A stretch of 64,000 bases of DNA from NCBI GenBank assembly GCA_007844125.1, contig CM017558.1, forward strand, positions 58,502,550 to 58,566,549. Direction: 5' to 3'. The translations under genes and the position numbers were made by a program. The notes beneath the pieces were generated by a model. It had not been told where the DNA came from and ran no database searches. It worked only from the letters and a program-made list of their open reading frames with translations. This document shows positions 28,301 to 35,870 of this stretch, one piece after another; the first letter of the stretch is position 1, and every line of letters starts with the position of its first letter. The DNA comes from Sinonovacula constricta (lineage: Eukaryota; Mollusca; Bivalvia; Cardiida; Solecurtidae).

Positions 28301-31300
28301 CATGTCCTCTCATCATCAGGTATCATCAAGAAGATATTTAACATTCAAGCCGATAAGAAGTTAGCTAGCTATCAAGCAAGACAAAACTCTACATATAATA
28401 GGCGGGTATAAAGAAAAGCATAGTAAAACAGCGGCTATCATACGTAAACCGAAATCTATTGATAAAGAAAAGGTACAAGCAATACTTAATGGTTTCACTT
28501 ACTCGGCTTTGATTGTTATTTGGACCTCGTTGTCTGACGTCAGGATGAATGTTGGCATGACAACAGTTACTTCAAATGATGGCAACACTGTGGATGAGAA
28601 TAATGAGACAATGAATGCAATGGAACTTAACTTAGTTCAACAATAAGTAATTACAAAATTTACTGAATCGTAAAAGTACCACTTTCACTGTGACAGCACG
28701 TCATGAACACTTACAACGATACCACATTTTAATAAGTCAATAACAACTGGAACCATGGTAGTGGTACAGCTCCCTTGCTAACGCTCAAGCAAATATAAGG
28801 GTAGTTCCACGACTGGCTGGCCCGGTGTCAGGATAATGTGACTGGGTGTGGTATCATGCCAGGTGTTCACGGCATGCTATACACAGTGAAGGCAACACTA
28901 TATCTGCTTCAAGTGGGCACCGTCTCCAGATAACTGAAATATTGTTGGTGGGACGATAAACCCAATAAACAAATAAACAAACAACTGGAACCTTATAGGC
29001 TGAACGTAGTCATGGACATTTTACCTTTATTAGTACAAACACTATATAACGGCGTGTCCTGTGACCGAACCTCCTATCGACAGTGACAGAGTAAATTATG
29101 TCATGTATTAAGTTTTGTCGTATTTTCGTACTTACCATATTCTCCTATTGAAACTGATTTTGTTCTCGAGATGTGCTGCAAGATTTAGAAAGTGCATTAT
29201 TTATATCAACAGTACTTTCACTAGCAGCATCATCATCAAAAGCAACAAAAGTATTATAAATCATCATCATCGAAGTCGTCATTGCCATCCGCTTCGTCCT
29301 TGTCATTATCGTAATCTTCTTCATTTTATAGATAAGATACTGATTATTTCTAAACTTTAATGGTGCTCTAAATGCATGTATTTGTTAATATCTATGGTTA
29401 CACGTTTTACATATAGTAAAATAAAGTTTACAATATTGTTTGTCTTGTTAAAGTACTTAGAACAAACAAGTGCTTTTCGAATCTACTCAAAATGCAAATG
29501 GTGTATTTAAATATATTTATATTTTGATAGTCAGGTGATTAGTATAGGGCCTAAATGTTAACAAAATATTTGATATCATCCATACGATTATGGACAGATA
29601 CAGTATACTTAAGTTTTTAAATAAGATTCACACCTTCCAAGATTTTTCAGTTAACGTTTCCGCTGATAACGCGTGATTCCATGGAATGCAAATGTCTCCC
29701 AGCGAAACCGCGAAACATACAATCTCACCTTTATAGTGACATGTTATCCGTCTAGATTACACACGGATAATTATGTAACTAGATACCGCAGGGCAGAGAT
29801 CCATACTTTTTGGTTATTTTAGACAGTAACCAACGGTTTTTTTGGAATCACTTGATCTTACGCGGGTGCTCGTCTTCACGAAATCGATACCACAGAACAT
29901 AAGTCAAAACTTAACAAGATCATTTTAGGCAATAACTCACGTATCCGTCGGGATCACGTGACTCCACCAGGATGGTCCAATCTCCCAGCACCGGCTCCGT
30001 GTCCAGCTCCAGGTCTCCTTCCACCACTCCGAACTCCGGCTCTGTCAGGTTTGTCCATGTACGGATCACATTATCTTTTGCGTCCTGCAGAAGAAACAAT
30101 ATCATTGATATTCGTATTAATGTTTCGTTTTCCCCTTACAATGAAGCGAACGACCGTCCCCAGCAGATTATTATTGCTTGGCTTGAAGCCCACTTATGAC
30201 AGGTTTGATAAGATATTCCAGCTGATCTTCGTTTACACGTGTATACTTCTACACACATGTTTTGCTGTTGTTTTCTTTTGTCAAAAAGTGGGGTAAACGT
30301 ATGACCGTTTAAGCACACCAGTCGGCCCCTTTGCTGACTGGCCGTTTCAAGGCGATAGCTGTTAGGTTTACTCCATTTAATGAAATTTCTCGCACTGTTT
30401 ACTTTTAGCTGGTACATTTAACGGGAATGTAAATACCTTTGTAGTGTGTCTTTTAAAATTTTAAGATATGTTACAATTTTTATAGAACACATTTTCATGT
30501 AGTGCTGGTAAGATGTATGTATGAAAATACTTCTGTCTCGTTTAGACACGTTCCTCCATAGGAAGAAATTGTTTGCATCTGACATTTGCATTAGTTTGTT
30601 TCGATCATCAACAAATATCACTATCACTCGAATAGTCATTATTAACCGCTCGACGTGGATTCCTGTTTATTTTGTAGTTCAAAGAATGTGACAGACGATT
30701 GAGTAGTATATGTATCTACAGTATTGTTACTCATTGTCCTGTTTGGGGGGCTTCCTCTGGTAGAAACAAATGTAGACTTTCAGTCACCCACTTTAGCATC
30801 TTGCATTTTTTTTCTATCAATTAGTCTCGATTTACATCTAATCCCTAAACGTTCCTATTTGCCTCGAACAACAACGTGTCCATATATGTAATATGTGCTT
30901 TAGAAGATGCGACAGGCAATATAGTGTTTTTACAATGTTTTCTTTATTACAGGTCATTAGCTTTTTGGCAAAGACGGAGAGCTGGACATACGTTAGCTAC
31001 CCCGGAGCATACTGAATGCCCATGGAATTGGTCGCTGAAACTCAAATTCAAACAATGCTTGGTAATGATTAAGAAGATAGTTTATGAAGCTGAGAACAAT
31101 TATATAACTAAGACGTCTCACTGCTCGGATATGGCAACGTCTGAAGAATATATAAACTAAGTACGGCATTGGAAGTCGTTACAAAGATGGAAATATACAC
31201 TAGAGATAAGGTTTTTCACCTCACCGGCCATGGGCCACTAATTTACCAACGACCAACAAATGAACAGAATGCCATAGCTCAGATAATTCCTACAGAAACC

Positions 31301-33775
31301 ATCGAAAGGTTTGGTGAAGTTTGGGCATATAAATAAAAGTCATTTTTAGAGGACACCGACACCAAATTCCATGCCCAAAACAACAATTCTGGCAGCGAGT
31401 CTCAGTAGAAGTTCTTCCACCTTGTTCGAGATTTGTATCGAAGAATTAACAGAAATGTGAAGTGCTTAATAAGAAAATATGTAAGCCCAGCTAACTAATA
31501 AATAATTGTTGATAATGTTGCATAGTATTGGGAAATACCTACCACATAATAACCAATCTTTTAATAGATTAAAAAGGGGGCGCTCTTGGCACCAGATGCC
31601 ATGTGTAACACCGATTGTTCTAGCCAGACATGGTTGTCTGTTTTCTCTTCCCCCAATGATAGCTGACACATATGGACAAACTACTAATGGAACGGTCTTA
31701 TCTGATGACAATGTGCCTTGCCAGTTTATTATGTACCTTTATCGTGATATTCAGTGGCTTTGTGTCGACCAACATATCCGTGAACATTCCAAACGCTCGG
31801 AAATGAACTGAAAATAAATATTCAAAACAGGGTCAAATTCATGTAAACAAATTTATAATCAACATATGCAAGACGTTATGTGTAGATATGCTTAAAATAA
31901 TTAACTTACAAAAATATATAAAGGGGATTATTTATGGAGTTAGATCGACGTGTTTCAACGAGTGGACAACAAAAAAGTAGAACTTCAAAATCGCCGTACA
32001 AAATATTTCGACGTCTCCTCTTGGTACCTAGAACCCCTTAACTCGACCGTCAGTAAATACATGTAGTGTTCCAGTTTAAAACGCAAATAAGCGAATGTAT
32101 ATATTTCAAAATATTGCAAATGTCAATGTTTTAAGTACCAACACACTATTATATCGATCATCGTATCGATACAATGTCAAAACATGCTTCGTGTTTAACA
32201 TGCCACAAGTTTTTATTAAAAAGAGAAACCTTGATTTTGAGTTTACAAATTGCTGGACGGTGTAATCTGTTCTACTATAAAGTTAGTCAATGTATGATCT
32301 TGTGAAGGTGTAACCCTTGATTCCCTGACATGTCCAAATCGCGTGACAAGGGGCTGTTAGAAAAATATAATGTTTTGCTAAACTGTCGGCCATGGTTTTT
32401 AATTAATCAGTGCATACGTAAAGTAAAGTACATTGTCAACGCTTGACAAAGTTTGCATCCAGACGTATGTTCTTTGTTCTTGATACAGGTTCTGAACGCT
32501 TGACCCACATATAGAAGCTATCAAAAAGTGGAGGAGTTGCAATTGAAACCGTCCATTTAAAAAGTCCATAAGAAGTTTCTTGCTTGAGACGTCTGAGATC
32601 TCTAATTCACTAATTTGTACTGGTATTTCTCAGCTATGCATAAAACGTGGGATTTATGAAGAAGAAGAAAGAGAGGGGAGGAAGGGGACAGAGAGGGCGA
32701 GAGAGGGAGGAAGAGATTATTTGGCCTTTCCAAGGGTTAACAAAGATATGCAAATAAAAATACTATATTACATAATTCTCGCGTGTGGTTTATTGTAATA
32801 TGGTGATTGACAAGTCATGTGGATTTACTAGTTAACTTACTGGTTTGTCCGGGTTTATAGAGCGCTCTGTCCGTTTGAATGAACAACTCCAAAGATTCCT
32901 TGACAAGAGCAAACTCAAACTGCAGCTCGTGTCTCCGGAAGAAGTAGACGCCATTGATGCCGTGTACCAGCACATTGTAGTAGGGCTGATGCGGCAGGTT
33001 GGCAGGTATGTCCAGAACCAGCACGTTCGATTCCCCTGGGTGGGGGAGAATGACGATGATTAGGAGAAGGGGTGGTCTTTAAGTTGGGGATTTTGTTTTG
33101 GGGATATTGATAATTGTGATGATCGTTGACGAGTAGTAATGATGAGGTGAAGAAAATGATGGTGATGTTAATGATACTGGTGTTCAATATAATGATGGTG
33201 GCGGTGGTTATGTTGTTGATGTTGAATACATTGCAATGATTTGGGTTGTGATTGTTGTTGTAGAGGTGATTGACTATAATGATGATGCTTATAGTGGTAA
33301 CTGTGGATATGGCAATGGTTGCTATAGAGACGGTGGTGATAATGAAGGTGGTTGTAATGTTGACTGTGCGAATACTGAATATAAATGCTGTGGTAATAGT
33401 TCCTGCTGACAGGGTAAGTGGTAGTTGTTGAACGGACATTGGTGCCCTGGAGTTGTGGCGATGATGGTGATGACAGTAATTATAATGATGATAATGATAG
33501 TGGTGATGGTGATCCTGTGATAATGTGAAGTTGTTAGTGGTGATTATGTTGTAGGTGGTGGTGGTAATGACGTCACTGCATATTGTAAGAATTTATATTT
33601 CCGCAATACAGACTTTCCTACAAGATAAGAGCTTTTTCGAAATGCTCAGTAGACAAGTAAGATGTACATCATTTCATAAACTAATAAAACACGAATGTGG
33701 GAGCGTCATTGTTGATAAGGAAATCCCAAATTTTGAAATATATACTATCTGTCATATTTAGGTATGATTATGCCC

Positions 33776-33871
<96 letters not shown>

Positions 33872-35237
33872 GTCGATATATATATATATAAATTGTAACG
33901 CAAACATGATTAATTTTAAAATTTTCAAATTGTCTACCTTTTGTAAATGTATGTTGGACTGAGAGAATAGGAGTCCGTGCGTCCTTTAGTAGATCCACCT
34001 GTACATCAACGTCAACGTCAACGAAGAAGCTACACGACACCGGAAATGGTTGACCCGGAACAATTTTCTTGGGTACCACGATTGAGTAGGAACTGAAACA
34101 TTAGTAGAGAAACCGATGAAAAAATCTCTGAAAAGGGTTGTTTTATGTAAGCATTTTTATGTTTTAGGAAATTGTCGTTAGAATATCGTAATCAGGACAT
34201 ATTTAGTTGTAAACAATAAATAGCCAATATCTAATACCTTAATATTTCATTTCAAGGCTAAAATAGGAAAAGTCTTTAGCATCATTCTTGTCGCGATATA
34301 CAAAGGGCAATCCCTTCCATTCGTAGTTCGCCGTCGGCAAAATCAGAGCTTAAATAACGGATGGGGTTGAACAGAATTAACGTTTAAGGAGAATTACAAT
34401 AACAACAGGGCCGAAATATTGGTAGTGTAAGGGCTGTCGACGTCACACCTGGAACACGTGTCTAGTACTCGTAGAAACACAAATAAAGGCTGAGAAGGGG
34501 TTTCAATATTTGTAGACTATGTGCTGTAAGTTTGGTAAGTTAAAGGCTGTAAAACCGGTATAGTAGGTGCTTCATATTGGTTGAGAATATTCTGTAATTT
34601 GGTAGATTAGAGGCTGTAAAACCGGTTTAGTAGGTGCTTCATTTTGGTAGAGAATATTCTGTAATTTGGTAGAGTAGAGGCTGTAAATCCGGTATAGTAC
34701 GTGTTTGGTAATGGTAGATAATGCGCTGTATAATTAGAAGAGTAACGGCTGTAAATTTGGTACAGTGAGTGCTGTAAAATCTGTAAATTATGGATATCAT
34801 ATTGGTATAGTAGAGGCTGTATTTGTGGTGGACTAGAAGCTAACTACAGTTGGAGGAAGTGCGTACTCAGGAATGAAATGCTGGTTTAGTATGGGTTGCA
34901 CTTTTGTTTGAATATGGAGTACAATTTTGCTGGAGTCTGAAAAAGAATAACCTTCAACTGCCTTGTAGAAAATTGTTTGTTAGTCGAGCATGAGATTATA
35001 CAATGGCACAATAGATGTTAATCGATATCAAACTGCAGCTTCATCGACATGGAGGTTAATTTTTGTTTGAAAAATATCGTTTAGCTGTTTTAGTATAAGT
35101 TGATTTAGGTACATCGTGCAGAACTCGCATATTTGTGGGGTTATTTCAGCATCAACGGTTTACGAAACATTAAACAATACTCACTTCGCGTGGACCGTCC
35201 CGGTCAGAGCAAGAAGTATAAACCATGAAAGTAGCAT
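1156..35237 (-). CDS. TEP: CD109-like thioester-containing protein (TEP), 3' end off window
   Basis: Secreted member of the alpha-2-macroglobulin/C3/CD109 family; such proteins tag targets or trap proteases through an internal thioester. I find 33 coding exons, all with GT-AG junctions and matching phase. Landmarks in order are a signal peptide, MG2 start '[12 protein letters not shown]', MG3 'VLPSFEV', MG4 'FKPGLPF', MG6 '[18 protein letters not shown]', a microexon bait region, '[10 protein letters not shown]', MG7 '[18 protein letters not shown]', thioester 'LPTGCGEQ' (Cys near residue 927), 'GSTWLTSFVL' and a His at 2005-2007 where C3 and CD109 have the catalytic His. Layout and thioester position resemble CD109 more than A2M. 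The C-terminal part is beyond base 1, and one MG2 segment is unplaced. Family assignment is very secure. The CD109-like versus insect-TEP-like naming is inferred, because the GPI-anchor region is not visible. Confidence 0.95.
1525..1602 (-). CDS. TEP: TEP exon: thioester domain
   Basis: 78 bases, phase 0-0, encoding '[20 protein letters not shown]' and DGNKNV. It matches the 'LTAYVxxSLL' helix. Acceptor cattttcag, donor GTG|GTATAT. Confidence 0.9.
1990..2140 (-). CDS. TEP: TEP exon: thioester domain with catalytic-type His
   Basis: 151 bases encoding '[20 protein letters not shown]' through '[13 protein letters not shown]'. The His at 2005-2007 aligns with 'VIHxExxGG' of C3 and CD109, where it promotes transfer of the acyl group to hydroxyls. 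Acceptor actttag, donor AGG|GTAAGA. Confidence 0.93.
3791..3940 (-). CDS. TEP: TEP exon: thioester domain
   Basis: 150 bases encoding '[20 protein letters not shown]' and DNSGSTW, the 'YQREL...DGSFSaFG...GSTWL' signature. Acceptor ctgttttcag; donor TG|GTACTG splits the Trp codon completed by the next exon. Confidence 0.95.
4403..4511 (-). CDS. TEP: TEP exon: thioester motif GCGEQ
   Basis: 109 bases encoding '[20 protein letters not shown]' then [20 protein letters not shown] is the complete canonical thioester: Cys codon at 4450-4452, Gln three residues later. Acceptor acgcaag, donor AG|GTGAGA. Confidence 0.97.
4735..5215 (+). repeat. Dispersed repeat family A, copy 1
   Basis: Shares long diverged stretches with 26,190-26,700 and part of 30,285-30,490, for example catgaacatgatgctacaac, 'aggaagtgcgaggttaga', and a 'taagcac...ggcggtaactgtt' block. 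No coding capacity is seen. Probably an old interspersed element inside a TEP intron. Confidence 0.7.
5884..6010 (-). CDS. TEP: TEP exon: CUB first part
   Basis: 127 bases encoding '[17 protein letters not shown]' and '[13 protein letters not shown]'. With the next exon it gives IGDIMGPSI, the linker into the thioester domain. Acceptor cattacag, donor G|GTAGGT. Confidence 0.92.
6628..6756 (-). CDS. TEP: TEP exon: MG7 end to CUB
   Basis: 129 bases, phase 0-0, encoding '[20 protein letters not shown]' and '[11 protein letters not shown]', matching the family 'DAVxrxLxVkpEG'. I chose the donor AAG|GTCGGT because it joins directly to PEGFE. Confidence 0.9.
6989..7093 (-). CDS. TEP: TEP exon: MG7
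   Basis: 105 bases, phase 0-0, encoding '[20 protein letters not shown]' and '[12 protein letters not shown]'. It has the sequon NHT. Acceptor aattacag, donor TTG|GTAATA. Confidence 0.88.
7405..7500 (+). repeat. Dispersed repeat family B, copy 1
   Basis: The stretch ggtaaataagaaaaggtcct ... tctaccagtaaacaaaggca is found as its reverse complement at 53,010-53,095 in the CARS2 intron. Short non-coding interspersed element; full limits unclear. Confidence 0.65.
7753..7866 (-). CDS. TEP: TEP exon: MG7
   Basis: 114 bases, phase 0-0, encoding '[20 protein letters not shown]' then '[12 protein letters not shown]', the conserved MG7 opening. Acceptor attttacag, donor CAG|GTACTA. Confidence 0.94.
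8575..8790 (+). repeat. SINE-like repeat family C, copy 1
   Basis: Diverged match to 28,760-28,985: 'ttgctcacgctcacgcaa', 'gtgtcatgataatgt', 'ggtgttcacagcatgatat'. It lies in the intron between MG6 and MG7 exons. Confidence 0.55.
8841..8958 (-). CDS. TEP: TEP exon: MG6 end
   Basis: 118 bases encoding '[20 protein letters not shown]' and '[11 protein letters not shown]', matching the family '[22 protein letters not shown]'. Acceptor tatgatag, donor TCT|GTAAGG. Confidence 0.93.
9304..9379 (-). CDS. TEP: TEP exon: MG6 second half, RSKFPET
   Basis: 76 bases encoding '[20 protein letters not shown]'. The 'RxxFPETWIW' motif is a family hallmark directly after the bait region. Acceptor aattttcag, donor GA|GTAAGTG. 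Confidence 0.93.
10576..10590 (-). CDS. TEP: TEP bait microexon 7 (15 nt)
   Basis: Phase 1-1, encoding x-MPTP-G. Acceptor tttttcag, donor G|GTAAGTGT. It shares MPTP with microexons 3 and 5. Confidence 0.65.
11900..11920 (-). CDS. TEP: TEP bait microexon 6 (21 nt)
   Basis: Phase 1-1, encoding x-FTFAPN-G. Acceptor catttacag, donor G|GTAAGTAA. Confidence 0.68.
12620..12880. repeat. Degenerate tandem repeat, period about 60 bp
   Basis: About four diverged copies around 'gtgatattagcttctgaaac' / 'gttatagtaatattggcttc'. A related degenerate pattern ('cacttgtgac...gttatttgtttctg') lies just upstream at 12,360-12,530. Both are in the bait-region intron between microexons 5 and 6. Confidence 0.6.
13017..13064 (-). 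CDS. TEP: TEP bait microexon 5 (48 nt)
   Basis: The longest bait microexon, phase 1-1, encoding [17 protein letters not shown]. Acceptor ttctctacag, donor G|GTACGT. It carries hydrophobic residues that could be protease-accessible. Confidence 0.72.
13325..13370 (+). repeat. tRNA-like SINE head fragment
   Basis: The stretch 'agccccgagtggtagagtcg' resembles a pol III A box within a tRNA-derived SINE 5' end. No B box follows within reach, so this is probably a truncated copy. Confidence 0.35.
13575..13592 (-). CDS. TEP: TEP bait microexon 4 (18 nt)
   Basis: Phase 1-1, encoding x-ITAPP-G. Acceptor actttgtag, donor G|GTAAGTAA. Confidence 0.65.
15271..15291 (-). CDS. TEP: TEP bait microexon 3 (21 nt)
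   Basis: Phase 1-1, encoding x-MPTPAP-G. Acceptor ttttgtag, donor G|GTATGTTTT. The MPTPAP peptide recurs in microexon 5, suggesting exon duplication. Confidence 0.68.
15640..16175. repeat. Degenerate tandem repeat, period about 29 bp
   Basis: Roughly 18 diverged copies of a unit containing 'cacacaataaagtgaacaca' and 'ctcaatc'. A weaker related stretch occurs at 18,650-18,850. Both are in TEP bait-region introns. Confidence 0.7.
17001..17009 (-). CDS. TEP: TEP bait microexon 2 (9 nt)
   Basis: A 9-base exon, catatccag, phase 1-1, encoding YP within x-Y-P-G. Acceptor ctctttgtag and donor G|GTATGTTTTA match the neighbouring microexons closely, which supports it despite its size. Confidence 0.6.
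17565..17600 (-). CDS. TEP: TEP bait microexon 1 (36 nt)
   Basis: Phase 1-1, encoding N/[12 protein letters not shown]. Acceptor atcattgtag, donor C|GTATGT. Its Pro/Gly-rich composition fits the flexible bait loop between the two halves of MG6. Confidence 0.7.
18558..18627 (-). CDS. TEP: TEP exon 16: MG6, upstream edge of bait region
   Basis: 70 bases, phase 0 in and 1 out, encoding '[20 protein letters not shown]' and IDC. It corresponds to the helix-like 'DV..ELE' segment after 'GND' in relatives. Acceptor tgtttcag, donor A|GTAAGTCC. It sets the phase 1 used by every bait microexon. Confidence 0.82.
19205..21300. repeat. 78-bp minisatellite, about 27 copies
   Basis: The unit contains 'cggtccgtgactagctacag', 'cggacgtcacctg' and 'ttattgatgtaattagatcc'. 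Because 78 is divisible by 3 and stops are few, long frames exist on both strands (for example 366 aa, minus). The array lies wholly inside the TEP intron between exons 15 and 16, which join in phase without it. I regard it as non-coding. Variants (agctac/gtctac; ataagg/atatgc) are arranged in blocks, suggesting unequal exchange. Confidence 0.92.
22006..22155 (-). CDS. TEP: TEP exon 15: MG6 first half
   Basis: 150 bases, phase 0-0. It starts '[20 protein letters not shown]' and contains '[18 protein letters not shown]', the family hallmark 'AVDQSVLLLKSGND'. Acceptor ttttgtag; donor GAT|GTTAGT is acceptable but not ideal. Confidence 0.92.
23258..23458 (-). CDS. TEP: TEP exon 14: MG5
   Basis: 201 bases, 67 codons, phase 0-0. 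It encodes '[20 protein letters not shown]' and '[19 protein letters not shown]', matching the MG5 'SkSmxPxaxvvvYY...ADS' pattern. Acceptor ctctatccag, donor AAC|GTAAGC. The frame stays open past the donor but leaves family similarity there. Confidence 0.9.
23625..23965. repeat. 56-bp tandem repeat, about 6 copies
   Basis: The unit contains 'atcagacgcttgagaaagtc' and 'tcatcctgagatttaaaatt'. Left copies are diverged and right copies nearly identical. Located in the intron between MG5 exons. Confidence 0.85.
24092..24154 (-). CDS. TEP: TEP exon 13: MG5 start
   Basis: 63 bases, phase 0-0, encoding '[20 protein letters not shown]'. It contains the sequon NCT. Acceptor cgtttcag, donor TTT|GTAAGT. 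Confidence 0.85.
24567..24665 (-). CDS. TEP: TEP exon 12: MG4
   Basis: 99 bases, 33 codons, phase 0-0. It encodes '[20 protein letters not shown]' and '[13 protein letters not shown]'. Acceptor tttgttttag, donor GCT|GTAAGA. Confidence 0.85.
25490..25696 (-). CDS. TEP: TEP exon 11: MG4
   Basis: 207 bases, phase 0-0. It begins '[14 protein letters not shown]', matching the family 'V...DGxP' that follows FKPGLP, and ends '[11 protein letters not shown]'. Acceptor gtcttcaag, donor CTG|GTATTC. Confidence 0.9.
26190..26700 (+). repeat. Dispersed repeat family A, copy 2
   Basis: Second, nearly full-length copy of the element at 4,735-5,215, same orientation: catgaacatgatgctacaac near 26,200 and aggaagtgcgaggttaga near 26,470. 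It lies in the intron between the MG4 exons. Confidence 0.7.
26780..27031 (-). CDS. TEP: TEP exon 10: MG3 end and MG4 start
   Basis: 252 bases, phase 0-0, 84 codons. It ends with '[19 protein letters not shown]', the conserved 'FKPGLPY' that opens MG4. Acceptor tattctcag, donor TCG|GTAAGA. Confidence 0.94.
27453..27567 (-). CDS. TEP: TEP exon 9: MG3
   Basis: 115 bases encoding '[20 protein letters not shown]', the MG3 'YTYGKPVxG' family signature, then '[10 protein letters not shown]'. Acceptor gataccag, donor ACA|GTAAGA. Confidence 0.92.
28503..28587 (-). CDS. TEP: TEP exon 8: MG3
   Basis: 85 bases encoding '[20 protein letters not shown]' to 'ITIKA'. Acceptor catccacag, donor GA|GTAAGTG. 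The split codon gives E, then YTFGKPVKG in exon 9. Confidence 0.9.
28750..28985 (+). repeat. SINE-like repeat family C, copy 2
   Basis: Contains 'gtgtcaggataatgtgactg' and 'ggtgttcacggcatgctata'. It ends with 'gataaacccaataaacaaat', a tail style common in molluscan SINEs. The family label (RUDI/core-type) is inference. Confidence 0.6.
29136..29175 (-). CDS. TEP: TEP exon 7: MG2/MG3 linker
   Basis: A 40-base exon encoding '[13 protein letters not shown]'. It is followed by V from the split codon, giving the family motif EYVLPSFEV with the next exon. Acceptor atcttgcag, donor G|GTAAGTAC. Confidence 0.88.
29941..30084 (-). CDS. TEP: TEP exon 6: MG2
   Basis: 144 bases, phase 0-0. It encodes '[19 protein letters not shown]' through '[16 protein letters not shown]'. 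Acceptor ttctgcag, donor TAC|GTGAGT. It contains an N-glycosylation sequon (NLT). Confidence 0.92.
30140..30192 (-). CDS. TEP: TEP exon 5 (candidate): MG2 middle
   Basis: 53 bases encoding '[17 protein letters not shown]', which runs smoothly into '[10 protein letters not shown]' of the next exon, as expected for the MG2 'KP...DAKGN' segment. Donor ATT|GTAAGG is good; the acceptor cataag is weak. The phase agrees with exon 4, but a direct join would skip several residues after PGQT, so a further small exon may lie in 30.2-32.8 kb. Confidence 0.65.
30193..32840. other. TEP intron with unplaced MG2 segment
   Basis: 2.6 kb between exon 4 and candidate exon 5. Family alignment predicts several more residues after 'KPGQT', so a microexon may be hidden here; I could not identify one with good splice sites. 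The open frames at 31,466-31,811 on both strands show no recognisable family. A short AG-rich run (gaagaagaaagagaggggag) lies near 32,660. Confidence 0.4.
30285..30490 (+). repeat. Dispersed repeat family A, truncated copy 3
   Basis: Only the right-hand part is present ('taagcacaccagtcggcccc', 'ggcgatagctgttaggttta', then 'gaatgtaaatacctttg'). It lies about 100 bases from candidate exon 5, on the side of the unplaced MG2 segment. Confidence 0.6.
32841..33035 (-). CDS. TEP: TEP exon 4: MG1 end and MG2 start
   Basis: 195 bases, phase 1 in and out. It encodes the end of MG1 ('[16 protein letters not shown]') and the MG2 hallmark '[16 protein letters not shown]'. Acceptor ccacccag, donor A|GTAAGT. 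Confidence 0.92.
33045..33560. repeat. Low-complexity GATGGT/GTTGTT region
   Basis: About 500 bases dominated by irregular 'gatggtgatg', 'aatgatgatg' and 'gttgttgatg' triplets, in the intron between TEP exons 3 and 4. The 174-aa minus frame rich in N, T and I is produced by this composition. Confidence 0.75.
33773..33893. repeat. (TA)n microsatellite
   Basis: About 90 bases of uninterrupted ta dinucleotides, then a short interruption (agagtcga) and seven more units. It lies about 45 bases from TEP exon 3. Confidence 0.95.
33938..34092 (-). CDS. TEP: TEP exon 3: MG1
   Basis: 155 bases. It starts after tttcag and encodes '[20 protein letters not shown]', the N-terminal MG1 beta strands of the mature protein, and ends 'FTKG' at G|GTAGAC (phase 1). 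A short acidic/valine alternation (VDVDVDVQV) is unusual but in frame. Confidence 0.87.
34535..34800. repeat. Tandem repeat, period about 69 bp
   Basis: Two close copies of 'ggctgtaaaaccggtatagt ... gagaatattctgtaatttgg', followed by two or three more diverged ones. In the intron between TEP exons 2 and 3. Confidence 0.75.
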
Positions 35238-35257
35238 GGTTGAAACGTCTGTATACC
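35185..35257 (-). CDS. TEP: TEP exon 2: start codon and signal peptide
   Basis: Acceptor cctttgcag precedes a 20-base UTR, then ATG at 35237-35235. The first 17 residues, [17 protein letters not shown], form a typical cleavable signal peptide (hydrophobic core ending in V-H-A). The exon ends AA|GTGAGT in phase 2; the next exon completes Asn. Confidence 0.88.
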
Positions 35258-35855
35258 CTGCAAAGGTAATCATAGTATAATGACTAATGAGTCATTCTTT
35301 ATCACGATATAATTTATTCTGGTTTTTTATTTTGTTAAGTTTACTTTTTGCCATTTAAGAAATACCATCTTGATTAATGATAAAGAACTCAGGTGGAATG
35401 TTATTTAATGACTAAAGAGTAGAGTTATTGACTCTTACTGCAAGCAATTGATAAAAATGTCCAAACTCAGTAATAATTTACACAAACGACGCAAATTAAG
35501 AGATAACGCAAGAGAAGAGATAAAAGCATCGGCGATCGAGAGAGTGGTTTGAAATAAAACAGTTCAAGCGATGACGTATGATAAAAACAGTTTAAGGACG
35601 TCATACGTTAAAAATGCAGTAACGTCATACTTCAGCGTTAAATGTGAAATTAAAAACAACACGAAGAAACCATCGAATCTAAACTTCAAAATAAAAAGTA
35701 TTATTGTGAAGAGATAGTAGGTAATGAATCCAAATGCTGTGTTTTAACAGGCCGAGGATTTATCGACAGTTGGCATATCACATAACAACGGCAGACAAAA
35801 ACCCGTACTGTGCAATCTCGCGTAAATGGTATAGAGACTGCTCAACTTGTCTCAC

Positions 35856-35870
35856 CTATATAGGGCACGA
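35856..35870 (-). other. Possible alternative 15-nt 5' UTR exon
   Basis: On the minus strand a strong acceptor (tttatctcttcag) is followed by tcgtgccctatatag and a strong donor (gtgagac). It lies between the promoter exon and the signal-peptide exon and would be non-coding. It could equally be chance or a cryptic site. Confidence 0.3.

Noticed and set aside
31466..31811. Overlapping frames on both strands in the 2.6-kb TEP intron
   Set aside because: No recognisable domain and not compatible with MG2 sequence; treated as chance or an eroded repeat.
32915..33439. 174-codon minus-strand frame rich in Asn, Thr and Ile
   Set aside because: Follows the GATGGT low-complexity region, and its left end overlaps TEP exon 4 in another frame.
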